A DNA stretch of 64,000 nucleotides from Rhodococcus sovatensis (lineage in GTDB: Bacteria > Actinomycetota > Actinomycetes > Mycobacteriales > Mycobacteriaceae): contig NZ_CP147846.1 of NCBI RefSeq assembly GCF_037327425.1, positions 5,518,001 to 5,582,000 of the forward strand, given 5' to 3'. Shown here in pieces: positions 1 to 7,354 of the stretch; the first letter of the stretch is position 1; every line of letters starts with the position of its first letter. Position numbers and translations under genes: made by a program. The notes under the pieces were generated by a model. It made no database searches, was not told the origin of the DNA, and saw only the letters and a program-made list of their open reading frames with translations.

Positions 1-64
1 TCGGTGCCGTACTCGTGCTGGGTGCACTTGATTCGGTCCGGCATCGCTCCGAGAATCGGTGAGG

Positions 65-82
65 GCGTGACTTTTTTCACGC
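65..82. terminator. short hairpin downstream of the 72-aa gene
   Basis: GCGTGA and TCACGC form perfect 6-bp arms around a cttttt loop, just past the stop of the minus-strand gene that ends at 85. There is no T-tract after the stem on the minus strand, so a terminator role is only a guess. Confidence 0.3.
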
Positions 83-84
83 AC

Positions 85-303
85 TCACCGGACAGGTTGT
101 TTCTTGTCTTTTCCTGCGGCCTTGTCGGCGCGACGCTGGGCGAACGTGCCGCCCTTCTTCAGAGCCTTGGAGACGAAGTTCGGCTTGCCTGAACGCTTTT
201 CGATCGCAAGACCGCTCAGAACGAGCAACCGCGCCAGAATCGGCAGCGCAATCGCTACGAACAGATATCGGTAGAGGTACTTGCGCGCTAGCAATGGAAG
301 CAT
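85..303 (-). CDS. small membrane protein with basic tail
   Basis: A 72-residue protein of unknown function. Residues about 8-32 are one hydrophobic membrane segment, and the second half is strongly basic and lysine-rich (ending KDKKQPVR), so the tail probably faces the cytoplasm. It starts 18 bases after the stop of the LapA-like gene on the same strand, so the two are likely co-transcribed. The ATG at 303 is the only good start. No family is recognised; the call rests on the membrane segment, the codon pattern and the tight spacing. Confidence 0.6.
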   Translation of the reverse strand: MLPLLARKYLYRYLFVAIALPILARLLVLSGLAIEKRSGKPNFVSKALKKGGTFAQRRADKAAGKDKKQPVR

Positions 304-321
304 GGTGCAGTCCTATCCGAG

Positions 322-582
322 TCAGCGCACCGCGCGGCGGACGCGCAGTGCAGCAGTAACGGCCAGGGTGATGATCGATCCGACCGCTGCCGCGCCCAAC
401 AGCCACACGCCCTGCGCCAGATCGAAGTTCCACCCGATGAAGTTGATGCGTGTGTGCACGGTGTTCTGGAGTGCGAAGATCACCAGGGCGACGATCAGCA
501 CGAGCGCGATCACCAGCGAGAACTTGGTGAAGCCGCCGCTGCGTCGACGTGCGGGGGTGGTTGCGGAATCGGTGGAGGTCAT
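322..582 (-). CDS. LapA-domain (DUF1049) membrane protein
   Basis: An 86-residue protein with a Ser/Thr/Arg-rich N-terminus, a membrane segment (SLVIALVLIVALVIFALQ), the LapA-type loop with NTVHTRINFIGWNF, and a second membrane segment (LLGAAAVGSIITLAV) followed by arginines. This two-helix pattern is typical of the LapA/DUF1049 family, inner-membrane proteins linked in E. coli to LPS assembly control; the role in actinobacteria is unknown. The reading frame extends upstream to 711, but ATG 582 has a good ribosome site (AGGA, 7 bases upstream), so I chose it. A CRP-type palindrome lies about 80 bases upstream. Confidence 0.75.
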   Translation of the reverse strand: MTSTDSATTPARRRSGGFTKFSLVIALVLIVALVIFALQNTVHTRINFIGWNFDLAQGVWLLGAAAVGSIITLAVTAALRVRRAVR

Positions 583-662
583 CAGGAGTTCCTGTCTGCA
601 TGTGATTGGAAGTTGCAGATACTTAGTCGGTTGGGGACCGCGAAAGCAAACGCCGACGGTAG

Positions 663-678
663 TGTGATGTGTGTCACA
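663..678. promoter_or_regulatory. CRP/GlxR-type binding site
   Basis: TGTGA-N6-TCACA at 663-678 exactly matches the consensus of actinobacterial CRP and GlxR regulators, and the symmetry extends one base on each side (AGTGTGA/TCACACT, 661-680). It sits 81-96 bases upstream of the LapA-like start (minus strand). A second perfect inverted repeat, GTCACT-ctg-AGTGAC (707-721), lies between it and the end of the acetyltransferase gene. Regulation of the lapA pair by cAMP is inferred. Confidence 0.65.
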
Positions 679-729
679 CTTCTTTCCGGACCGAACGACT
701 ATCTGGGTCACTCTGAGTGACTCGAGTAG

Positions 730-1278
730 TCATTCGGTCACTTCGGCACGCAAAATTGCATACAAAAATGTGTCCGACCAGGCATCCTTGTTCCACCAAT
801 CCTGGATGAAGTGCCCTTCCCGACGCATGCCCACGCGTTCGGCGAGCCGTGCGGACGCGGCATTTTCGGCGTCCATCTGAGCGATCGCGCGGTGCACCCG
901 ATCCAGGGAGAACACTGTTTCGATCAGCGCGGTGACGGCCTCGGTTGCGTAACCGCGGCCTGCGTAGGCGGGCGAGAACGTCCAGCCCAGTTCGACGGTG
1001 TGGTCGGTGTCGTTCACGAAATGAGCGCTGACGTTTCCGATGATCCGGCCGTCGAGAGTGGCCACGACATTGAGGTCGCCTGTGTCGAGATCCGTACGTG
1101 CACTGCGAATCTCCACGTTCTCGCGCGCGTCGGACTCGGTCCACGGACCGTGCAGTAGATAGCGGCAGACTTCCTCGTCGCCGTAGTACTCGAGCAGTTG
1201 TGCCTCGTCGCCGATCCGGTAGTGGCGGAGGCGGAGTCGAGGTGTTGCGATCGAGAAGTCAGTCGACGGAGTATCCAC
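730..1278 (-). CDS. GNAT family N-acetyltransferase (RimJ/RimL type)
   Basis: A 182-residue acetyltransferase that would transfer an acetyl group from acetyl-CoA to an amine, such as a protein N-terminus or a small molecule. The start (ATPRLRLRHYRIGDEAQLLEYY) and the central strand ELGWTFSPAYAGRGYATEAV, which holds the acetyl-CoA loop (AGRGYA), followed by MDAENAASARLAERVGMRREG, are characteristic of the RimJ/RimL subgroup. The start codon is GTG at 1278. It stands alone between the lapA control region and a STAS gene. The substrate cannot be predicted. Confidence 0.85.
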   Translation of the reverse strand: MDTPSTDFSIATPRLRLRHYRIGDEAQLLEYYGDEEVCRYLLHGPWTESDARENVEIRSARTDLDTGDLNVVATLDGRIIGNVSAHFVNDTDHTVELGWTFSPAYAGRGYATEAVTALIETVFSLDRVHRAIAQMDAENAASARLAERVGMRREGHFIQDWWNKDAWSDTFLYAILRAEVTE

Positions 1279-1435
1279 GCGGACACTCTATCGACGTCGC
1301 AGGTTCAGTCGGAACTGCTGCCGGGGGGACGGGTCTCGAGGAACATTTGAAGGAACGATGACGCCTGAGGTTTGGGCTCGGACGTGCTCCGGGGCGTGTC
1401 CGTCGGGTGCTCTGATTCGGGGTGATCCGACCTGG

Positions 1436-1819
1436 TCATCGCGAAGTCCACTCTCTCGACCGGTTGTCGACAATCAGCACGCCCGCACCGAGCACGTCGA
1501 GGATCATCCGAACCGGACGCGTCGGCGCGAAGATCCGAACACGCGAATCCGTCGCCGATGCTGCGTCGATCACGGCATTCGCGGCACCGGAGTACATGAA
1601 CGAGACCGCGGACAGATCGACCAGCACGTCGGCGCCACTGCCGAGGAGCTCGTCGAGTTTTCCTGTCAGCTCTGCTCGAGCGGTCATATCCAGGTCGCCC
1701 GACACTCGTAGAACCGCGTACAAGGTCGAGTACGACTCGATCTCGACTGAATGCCGAGGAGCTTCGCCGACGGACTGTGCGGTGGCGTCGACGGATAAGG
1801 GGTTGGCTGCAGTGATCAT
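1436..1819 (-). CDS. STAS-domain anti-sigma factor antagonist
   Basis: A 127-residue single STAS domain (residues about 25-115). The strand-loop YAVLRVSGDLDMTARAEL and the helix-cap region VLVDLSAVSFMYSGAANAVIDAA hold the serine (VSFMYSG) that partner kinases phosphorylate in SpoIIAA/RsbV proteins. Such proteins bind an anti-sigma kinase and free a sigma factor. No kinase or sigma gene is adjacent, so its partner is elsewhere (another STAS/kinase pair lies near 24.4-25.3 kb). ATG 1819 has a purine-rich site (AGAAGAG) just upstream. Confidence 0.8.
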   Translation of the reverse strand: MITAANPLSVDATAQSVGEAPRHSVEIESYSTLYAVLRVSGDLDMTARAELTGKLDELLGSGADVLVDLSAVSFMYSGAANAVIDAASATDSRVRIFAPTRPVRMILDVLGAGVLIVDNRSREWTSR

Positions 1820-2481
1820 CTCTTCTGCCCTTCGCGTCGTATTTCGTGCCTGCTGAAACTCTGACAGGCGAAGATCTCGTGTCCGTTTCGGGTTTCATCA
1901 CGGTAGGGCATCTACCGAATAACGGATCGGTAACGACGGTCTGCGGGCGCTGTCAGCGTAAGCCGGCGGCGAGGACGACCTGCTCGGCCATCGACCGAGC
2001 GGTGTCCGCGGTCGGATGAACACCGTCGAACGTCGCACCCGGTGTCTTCAGCGTCGACGCGAAATCGGCAAGCGGAAGCCCGCGTTCGGAGGCGAGGTTC
2101 CGGATGGCGGTGTTCAAGCTGTCGTCCGGCGCCGACCTCGACGGAGGCACGGTGGCGAGTACGACGGTCTCGACGCCTCGGGCCTGGTCCAAGATCGATC
2201 GAAGATTCGCGATGGTGTCTGCCAAGGGAACTCCGCGCGCCTGATCATTGGTTCCACCGTTGACGACGAGCACATCCGGTTCGGCGGCGAGTGCCTCGTC
2301 CATACGAGCCGCGATCTGCGCGGTGGTCTCGCCTGTGGCGCCCGCGTTCAGTCCGTCTACGGCAGCTGCACCGTCCCCGCACACGAGGTGGGAATACCAC
2401 GAGGTGTCGCCGTGAATGCCCCAGTCGGCGACGGAATTGCCCTCGGCGATCGAATCTCCGAGCGCGACTAGAGCGTGTCTC

Positions 2482-3333
2482 TTAAATTGGGTCCGTTTTC
2501 GTTTTCATCGCCGGGCGGTGGTTGTGGTTGCGGGAGTGCAGAACTGCCGCGCACAGGACAACGCCCCCGAGGAATGTCATGGCGTACTTGTCATATCGAG
2601 TGGCCACACCACGCCACTGTTTGAGCCGCCCGAAGCCACGCTCGACGGTGTTGCGGTGCTTGTACATCGTCGGATCGAAACCCGGTGGACGACCACCGGC
2701 GGACCCCTTGTCGGCCCGTCGCTGCTTCTGGTCGCTGCGCTCGGGAATGGTGTGTTTGATCTTGCGGCGACGCAGTTCGGTGCGGGTACTGGGATGGGTG
2801 TACGCCTTGTCGGCGAGCAATCGGTAGTCCTGGTCCCCACCGGCAGCTCGGTGGGCATCGAGCAACGGCACCAACTGTGGATTGTCCCCGGCTTGCCCAC
2901 CGGTCAGCAGCATCGTCACCGGCGAGCACGTCAGGTCGGTCAGTGCATGGATCTTCGTGGTGAATCCTCCGCGAGATCGACCCAACGCGTGGTCAGCGGG
3001 TTCGTCGACGGATTTCTTGTAATTCGACAAGGCCCCCTGTGAGAGTGTCGGCTCGCGCACCGGCCGCATGCTGATGCGCCCGGACGCTGGTCGAGTCGAT
3101 CGAGAGCACCGCCCCGATATCGCCGTCGAGTTCTTCCGGGTCGAGACCGAACACCTCGGCCACCGCGGCAAGCATCTCGTCGTAGGTGCCATCGAAGGAC
3201 CATCGGTGGTGGCGTTTCCACACCGTCTGCCACGGACCGAAGTCCTCCGGCAGATCTCGCCACGGACACCCGGTACGGAATCGGTATGCGATGCCCTCCA
3301 GAATTCGCCGGTGCTCGGCGAACCGCCGCCCAC
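2482..3333 (-). CDS. IS5-family transposase, second frame (OrfB)
   Basis: The frame is open from 3333, but family-like sequence begins near 3030. SRGGFTTKIHALTD, LADKAYTHPS (second catalytic Asp) and RNTVERGFGRLKQWRGVATRYDK (catalytic Glu region) belong to the DDE_Tnp_1 domain. The two frames overlap, and OrfB is +1 relative to OrfA; an ACAGGGGGCC run near 3030 is a possible slip site. A frameshifted OrfA-OrfB fusion is the normal transposase of this IS group. There is no good start inside the conserved part, which supports translation by frameshifting. Confidence 0.8.
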   Translation of the reverse strand: MGGGSPSTGEFWRASHTDSVPGVRGEICRRTSVRGRRCGNATTDGPSMAPTTRCLPRWPRCSVSTRKNSTAISGRCSRSTRPASGRISMRPVREPTLSQGALSNYKKSVDEPADHALGRSRGGFTTKIHALTDLTCSPVTMLLTGGQAGDNPQLVPLLDAHRAAGGDQDYRLLADKAYTHPSTRTELRRRKIKHTIPERSDQKQRRADKGSAGGRPPGFDPTMYKHRNTVERGFGRLKQWRGVATRYDKYAMTFLGGVVLCAAVLHSRNHNHRPAMKTKTDPI

Positions 3334-3409
3334 GTTTTCCCACGTCGGTGGGTATCACTGGCTCGACGATCTCCCAGAACTCGTCACTGATCACTCCCAC
3401 GCGCGTCAT
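2993..3409 (-). CDS. IS5-family transposase, first frame (OrfA)
   Basis: This is the N-terminal half of the transposase. ISDEFWEIVEPVIP...RRILEGIAYRFRTGCPWRDLPEDFGPWQTVWKRHHRW is the DUF4096 domain found at the start of IS5-type transposases, and SIDSTSVRAHQHAAG carries the first catalytic aspartate. I start at ATG 3409 by comparison with the family (an in-frame ATG at 3439 is an alternative). The frame stops at 2993, before the rest of the DDE domain, which continues in the +1 frame. Confidence 0.85.
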   Translation of the reverse strand: MTRVGVISDEFWEIVEPVIPTDVGKRGRRFAEHRRILEGIAYRFRTGCPWRDLPEDFGPWQTVWKRHHRWSFDGTYDEMLAAVAEVFGLDPEELDGDIGAVLSIDSTSVRAHQHAAGARADTLTGGLVELQEIRRRTR

Positions 3410-3647
3410 CGAAATATCATCGCTGACAGCACCTCTCAAATTTGGGAGACACGCTCTAGCCGTGGTCCGTCACTGCTCGTGCTCCAGCCGAAGCACTCGG
3501 CATTCCAGAGATACAGAACCGGCTTCTTCAGCGGGCCGAGCACCAAGCCGGCGACCACCACGAGGATCATTCCGGCGACGAGCAGCAGTCGGTAACGCCG
3601 AGTCTTCACCACTCGAGCATTGTGCCGTACCTACTTCATCCGGTCGG

Positions 3648-4217
3648 CTACCGCGGTGCGGTGGGAAGTCCGCCCCCGCCTCCCGAACTGCCGGTGGATG
3701 GAAGTGGCCCCGGAATGATCTGCAGACCAGGGGGTGCGCAGTACGTGTGATCACACAGATCGAAGGTCTGGCCACCGAGGCCGGGTACGGCATCGGGGTT
3801 GACGAAGATCAGGCCGTCCGGCGATGTGCACGAGACCGGCCCACACGTGGTACCCAACGGGAATCCGCGCCAGTCCACCGGATTCGGCGGTGGGCCCGCC
3901 GGTTCGGTCGGCGTGAACGCGCAGTCGGCGCATTCCGTCGGACCCGGCGGTTCGACGATGACCGGTTCGACGAACGTGGTCGGCGGCTGGTCGACCGGTG
4001 GCGGTGGGACCGAGGCAACAGCGGTCGGCGGCACGAGCGGAGGTGCTTCCGGACTGGTGGAGGCCTGCATAGGCGAAGTTGGCGCGGCCGAAGTCGGTGA
4101 TCCGGACGTCGTCGTCGACGGCGTGGGAGCTGCATCGTCGGTATCGGTGGTGCATCCTGCGAGCGCAAGGGCAGTGACGACGGTCAGCAGAAAAGCTGCG
4201 GCCGGGCGGTTCGACAT
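3648..4217 (-). CDS. secreted proline/threonine-rich lipoprotein
   Basis: A 189-residue exported lipoprotein of unknown function. The signal peptide FLLTVVTALALAGC has a textbook lipobox (LALAGC), so the mature protein would be lipid-anchored outside the membrane. A Pro/Ser/Thr-rich linker (residues about 30-95) leads to a small cysteine-containing domain with C-x2-C (ECADCAF) and further Cys pairs (TTCGPVSC, FDLCDHTYC), probably disulfide-linked. The end is glycine-rich. The frame runs further upstream, but ATG 4217 has a GGAGGG site and gives the signal peptide at the right place. Confidence 0.8.
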   Translation of the reverse strand: MSNRPAAAFLLTVVTALALAGCTTDTDDAAPTPSTTTSGSPTSAAPTSPMQASTSPEAPPLVPPTAVASVPPPPVDQPPTTFVEPVIVEPPGPTECADCAFTPTEPAGPPPNPVDWRGFPLGTTCGPVSCTSPDGLIFVNPDAVPGLGGQTFDLCDHTYCAPPGLQIIPGPLPSTGSSGGGGGLPTAPR

Positions 4218-4501
4218 ATCCCTCCATGGCGCAGTGCTGGTCGGTTCGTTCACCACGGTGGCGTCCGAACTTCGTGGTCTGATTACGGTACCCGATGGCG
4301 GGCTGCGAGAAGCGGATCCGAATTCTGCCAATTGCCCGCCACTGCACGTCGATACGAACCAACCGCCGATACGAGTCGAATTATCCGATCGCACAGTCGA
4401 TTTCTCGATGGAAACCGTTGGCTTCGTCGTGTTGGGTAGGAGCCGTTTAGGATCGACGCACCGGTCACGCACGCGCGTGCGGTGAGCGAGGACGGTTGGT
4501 C

Positions 4502-4756
4502 ATGCGAAGTCTGAAAGTCACTCTGTCGGTGTTCGGTCTGGTTGCAGGTGTCGCCGTCGGCTGGATTTCGCTGGTGGCTGTGTCGCAACCGGTGCGCGTG
4601 AACTTCGCGTTCGTGGTCGGACGGTACGACCCCGGATTCTGGTGGTACGTGCGCGAATATCTCCCGTATGCTGCGCCGGTGGTGGGCGCACTCGCCGGGT
4701 GGATCGTCGCGTCGCTACTCATTCGCGCGGGGTGGCGCATGACGCGTGGAAGCTGA
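4502..4756 (+). CDS. small two-helix membrane protein
   Basis: An 84-residue protein with two hydrophobic helices (VTLSVFGLVAGVAVGWISLVAV and YAAPVVGALAGWIVASLLI) separated by an aromatic outer loop (RYDPGFWWYVREY). No family is recognised. ATG 4502 is preferred over the in-frame TTG at 4496 because a GAGG sequence lies upstream. Its 3' end overlaps the convergent gene ending at 4715 by 42 bases. Confidence 0.6.
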   Translation: MRSLKVTLSVFGLVAGVAVGWISLVAVSQPVRVNFAFVVGRYDPGFWWYVREYLPYAAPVVGALAGWIVASLLIRAGWRMTRGS

Positions 4757-5188
4757 CGCGGACGGGCGTCGCCACATCACGAGCAGAACCCAGGCGATCA
4801 GACCTATGTAGAGCACGTAGGGCGTCGTGAACACCAGCTGCTCTGTGGTCGTCAGCTTGGGGACCATCGAGGGATCGTCGTATTGCCTTGGCGCAGAGTT
4901 CAATCCGTCGAAGGTGACAACCATCATCCATGCACAGAAGGCGAGAAGTACGGCAAAGCCGGCCGTGGTGAACCAGCGTCCGGCGCGGGTGTCCAATGAG
5001 GTGGAAGCAATGAGTACGACGAGGGCTCCGGGAAGCGTCAGGACCAACCCGAAGACGCCGACCACGTTCCAGGTGACGACGACATCGCCGACGATATTCC
5101 ACCAGGGGGCCAGCGCGAACACGCTGATCAGGGTGACGGCCAGCCATCCGAGAGGCGCACAGGCGACCATCCGAACGCGGCGTGTCAC
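4715..5188 (-). CDS. four-helix membrane protein coupled to the MarR gene
   Basis: A 157-residue integral membrane protein with four predicted helices (GWLAVTLISVFALAPWW; VVGVFGLVLTLPGALVVLIA; FTTAGFAVLLAFCAWMMVV; YVLYIGLIAWVLLVMW). The family is not recognised. Its GTG start overlaps the stop of the marR-type gene (GTGA at 5185-5188), so the two are translationally coupled, and it is probably controlled from the MarR operator at 5666-5683. A transport or stress role under MarR control is only inferred from context. Confidence 0.7.
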   Translation of the reverse strand: MTRRVRMVACAPLGWLAVTLISVFALAPWWNIVGDVVVTWNVVGVFGLVLTLPGALVVLIASTSLDTRAGRWFTTAGFAVLLAFCAWMMVVTFDGLNSAPRQYDDPSMVPKLTTTEQLVFTTPYVLYIGLIAWVLLVMWRRPSASASTRHAPPRANE

Positions 5189-5655
5189 CGGAATGCCTGT
5201 GCGAGCAGCTCGAGCGCAGTGATCACGTGTTCTCTGTCCGGGCCGAGGTGGTCGAGAATGGCTGCATGCGAAGCCAATTCCCGTGGGAACAAGTCGTCGA
5301 CGAGGCGTTCGCCGTGCGCGGTGAGGTGTACGGATGCGGACCGCTTGTCGGTGGGGTCCGGCATGCGAACAACGATGCCGCGTTCCTCGAGTCGCGACAG
5401 CGTCTTGCTGACGCCGGCTCGGGACATGCCGAGGCGTTCGGCCAATCGGATCGCGGTCACTGATTCGGTTTGGTAGCGCAGTGGGACGAGTAGCTCGACG
5501 TCGGCGTGCGACAAGGGGGAGTGTGCGTAGATCTCGTCGACCGCTCGGCCCACACCCTCACTGATTTCCTTGATCAGCGCGACGATCGTCATCGGTGACG
5601 TGTCGAGGTCGGGATTGTGGATTCGCCACGATTCGATTGTCTCCGTCCTGAGCAT
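5185..5655 (-). CDS. MarR family transcriptional regulator
   Basis: A 156-residue winged-helix regulator. SHADVELLVPLRYQTESVTAIRLAERLGMSRAGVSKTLSRLEERGIVVRMPDPTDKRSASVHLT contains the recognition helix (MSRAGVSKTLSRLE) and the wing with the conserved DPTDKR-S motif of MarR proteins. It is divergently transcribed from the thioredoxin-reductase-like gene, and a perfect palindrome lies between the two starts. It probably represses both itself (with the membrane protein gene) and the oxidoreductase until a ligand or oxidant is bound. ATG 5655 has a GGGGAG ribosome site. Confidence 0.88.
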   Translation of the reverse strand: MLRTETIESWRIHNPDLDTSPMTIVALIKEISEGVGRAVDEIYAHSPLSHADVELLVPLRYQTESVTAIRLAERLGMSRAGVSKTLSRLEERGIVVRMPDPTDKRSASVHLTAHGERLVDDLFPRELASHAAILDHLGPDREHVITALELLAQAFR

Positions 5656-5665
5656 GCACTCCCCT

Positions 5666-5683
5666 TTGTTAACCAGTTAACAA
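5666..5683. promoter_or_regulatory. MarR operator palindrome
   Basis: TTGTTAAC-CA-GTTAACAA is a perfect inverted repeat with 8-bp arms and a 2-bp centre, the size typical of MarR operators. It lies 10 bases upstream of the marR start codon and about 40 bases upstream of the divergent oxidoreductase start, where a bound dimer would block both promoters. Binding is inferred from position and symmetry. Confidence 0.75.
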
Positions 5684-5723
5684 TTTGCTACCGTCACTCT
5701 ACTCGACGAGGAGGGGGCGAGAA

Positions 5724-6632
5724 GTGGAGTACGACAGTGTGATCATCGGCGGGGGTGCTGCAGGGTTGAGTGCAGCGCTTGTGTTGTCACGTGCCCGCCG
5801 CAAAGTTCTGCTCGTGGATTCAGGAAGTCCGCGAAACGTGAAAGCTCGACACCTGCATGGATTCTTGTCCCGCGACGGGATGGCGTCTGCGGAGTTGCTC
5901 GACGTCGGCAAGCGCGAAGCGCTCGGTTACGGAACGGAGATCGTTCAGGCCCGCGTCGACTCCATATCGAAGGATCTGACGGTCCACTGCGACAACGGAA
6001 TCGACGTGCGGGCGCGAGCGGTAGTGGTGGCAACTGGCCTACGTGACGAACTGCCTGCGATCGCCGGACTGGCAGAACTGTGGGGACGGAAGGCTCTGCA
6101 CTGCCCCTACTGCCACGGTTACGAGGTGCGCGAGAGGACACTCGGCGTGATCGGCGGCGAGAATCGGCCGTTCAGCATTCATCAGGCATCACTGGTTCGT
6201 CAATGGTCGGAAGACGTCGTGTTCTTCCCTGGCATCATCGAACTCGAACCCGAGGAACGTAGGAGGTTGCAGGCGCGCGGGGTCTACATCGCCGAAGGCG
6301 CCGTGCAGGCAGTCGAGGACGACCGCGACGGGGTGGCGGTGGTGCTCGAGGGTGGCGCAGCGATTCACCGGTCGGCTGTGTTCGTCGGGCCTCGGTTCCT
6401 TCCCCGACACGAGTTGTTGGTCGAATTAGGTTGTGCGCGTGCGGACTCTGGATGGGTGGAGACGGACGCTGTAGGAACAACGAGCGTCCCGGGGGTCTGG
6501 GCGGCAGGCAACGTCGCAGACTCGCCTGCGCAGATCATCAACGCGGCGAGCGCGGGATCGCGAGCCGCCATCGCGATCAATCACTATCTGCTCGAGCAGG
6601 ATATTGTCGCGGCGGTAAGCGCACGCTACTGA
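5724..6632 (+). CDS. thioredoxin-reductase-like FAD/NAD(P) oxidoreductase
   Basis: A 302-residue flavoprotein. The N-terminal FAD-binding motif VIIGGGAAGLSAALVLSRARRKVLLVD, the CPYC redox pair in ALHCPYCHGYEV, the second nucleotide-binding motif GVIGG, and the C-terminal GVWAAGNVAD flavin contact follow the thioredoxin reductase order. The reaction is probably NAD(P)H-dependent reduction of a small redox protein or disulfide. The CPYC cysteines fit the position of the TrxB pair (CATC). The frame is open from 5685, but GTG 5724 follows a strong GAGGAGGGGG site and starts exactly at the FAD motif. Probably regulated by the adjacent MarR protein. True TrxB activity is not certain; the protein could be a ferredoxin/flavodoxin reductase relative. 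Confidence 0.85.
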   Translation: MEYDSVIIGGGAAGLSAALVLSRARRKVLLVDSGSPRNVKARHLHGFLSRDGMASAELLDVGKREALGYGTEIVQARVDSISKDLTVHCDNGIDVRARAVVVATGLRDELPAIAGLAELWGRKALHCPYCHGYEVRERTLGVIGGENRPFSIHQASLVRQWSEDVVFFPGIIELEPEERRRLQARGVYIAEGAVQAVEDDRDGVAVVLEGGAAIHRSAVFVGPRFLPRHELLVELGCARADSGWVETDAVGTTSVPGVWAAGNVADSPAQIINAASAGSRAAIAINHYLLEQDIVAAVSARY

Positions 6633-7354
6633 TTCGCGCCCCGATCAAGGGGGTTCAGTGCGATCGCCAGCCTCATCCCGGACCTCCACAGCGCCGCTGC
6701 CGTCGAGCGTGGGCGCAGTTGCGCTTCGGCACGCATCGCAGTCTTGAACTCGTCGGCGAAACCGATTCGAGGAAAGCGCGATTCGATATCGCTCAGAAGT
6801 GCCGCATCGAGTTCGTGTGCGCGTAGGCCGACTACATCCAGGTGGGCGGCGTCGTGAAGCAGCGCGGCCTCGGGCCCCGCATCGAGAGGGGTCTTGGCGT
6901 CCATGTGCCGGGCAATGGCTGTGTGCACGCAGTGTCCACTGGCTGCGGAGCCCCCGTGTGCGGCGACGAACGCGCGCGCATGTTGGGCGCCGAGTACAGC
7001 GAAACATCCCACCTGATCGTCCGCTGGGGCGCCGAACCGGATGTCGTGTAGAAGGGCTGCGACATAGAGGTTTTCGGGATCGAAAGACCGACCGTCGACC
7101 TCGGCGAGGGCGCTACCGAACTCCCAGCATCTGAGGCTGTGGGCGAGCACCGCAGGAGTCAGGGTTTCCTCCGCCTCCTGCAGAGCATCGCGGCACAGTC
7201 TGGAATCCGGTGGCGTCGAACGGGTGCCTGGAAATCTCGGGCTGCTCGGTGCGTCGATCCCGCGCAGCAGGCGAGGCATGGCGATGGTCTGGATCGCAAG
7301 GGCGTCGCCGATCACGCGAAGCTGCCCCCGTCGCGTCAATTCACCTGTGCGCAT
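6626..7354 (-). CDS. HD-domain metal-dependent phosphohydrolase
   Basis: A 242-residue protein with an HD domain in the middle: AHSLRCWEFG supplies the first His, LLHDIRFG the His-Asp doublet, HARAFV and HTAIARH additional ligands, and HDAAHLDVVGL the last Asp region. HD proteins hydrolyse phosphate esters, often nucleotides, with bound metal. This one resembles the HD proteins related to cyanamide hydratase. It overlaps the downstream end of the TetR gene by 14 bases (same strand) and the convergent oxidoreductase by 7 bases, so it probably forms an operon with the TetR gene. Confidence 0.75.
   Translation of the reverse strand: MRTGELTRRGQLRVIGDALAIQTIAMPRLLRGIDAPSSPRFPGTRSTPPDSRLCRDALQEAEETLTPAVLAHSLRCWEFGSALAEVDGRSFDPENLYVAALLHDIRFGAPADDQVGCFAVLGAQHARAFVAAHGGSAASGHCVHTAIARHMDAKTPLDAGPEAALLHDAAHLDVVGLRAHELDAALLSDIESRFPRIGFADEFKTAMRAEAQLRPRSTAAALWRSGMRLAIALNPLDRGANQ

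Larger units (their letters stand above)
2471..3456 (-). mobile_element. IS5-family insertion sequence, 986 bp
   Basis: The ends are inverted repeats: GAGCGTGTCTC at 2471-2481 and its complement at 3446-3456, with partial matching (AAATT) continuing inward. A TA dinucleotide flanks both ends (2469-2470 and 3457-3458), the expected target duplication. It carries a two-frame transposase on the minus strand. The size, TA target and frameshifted transposase fit the IS427-type group of the IS5 family. Both ends and both frames look intact, so it may still be active; it inserted into the SGNH hydrolase gene. Confidence 0.93.
1953..3612 (-). pseudogene. SGNH/GDSL hydrolase interrupted by an IS5-type element
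   Basis: The gene is in two pieces on the minus strand. 3612-3459 gives a GTG-started N-terminus with a membrane anchor (RLLLVAGMILVVVAGLVLG) ending SSDGPRL. 2470-1953 gives the rest. Removing the element and one copy of the TA duplication restores one open frame, PRL-VALGDSIAEGN, so the insertion cut one codon before the GDS block I motif of SGNH hydrolases. The C-terminal part retains block III (VVNGGTNDQ) and the catalytic Asp/His region (ATFDGVHPTAD). The intact protein would be a membrane-anchored, probably extracytoplasmic lipase/esterase of about 220 residues. Lacking its catalytic serine block in either piece, it should be inactive. Confidence 0.85.

Noticed and set aside
4..192. Plus-strand 62-codon frame at the left edge
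   Set aside because: It overlaps the better supported minus-strand membrane protein and has no recognisable features.
2482..3333. Transposase OrfB as a separately started protein
   Set aside because: The upstream part of the frame (before about 3030) has no family similarity and no good start, so a frameshift product is more likely.
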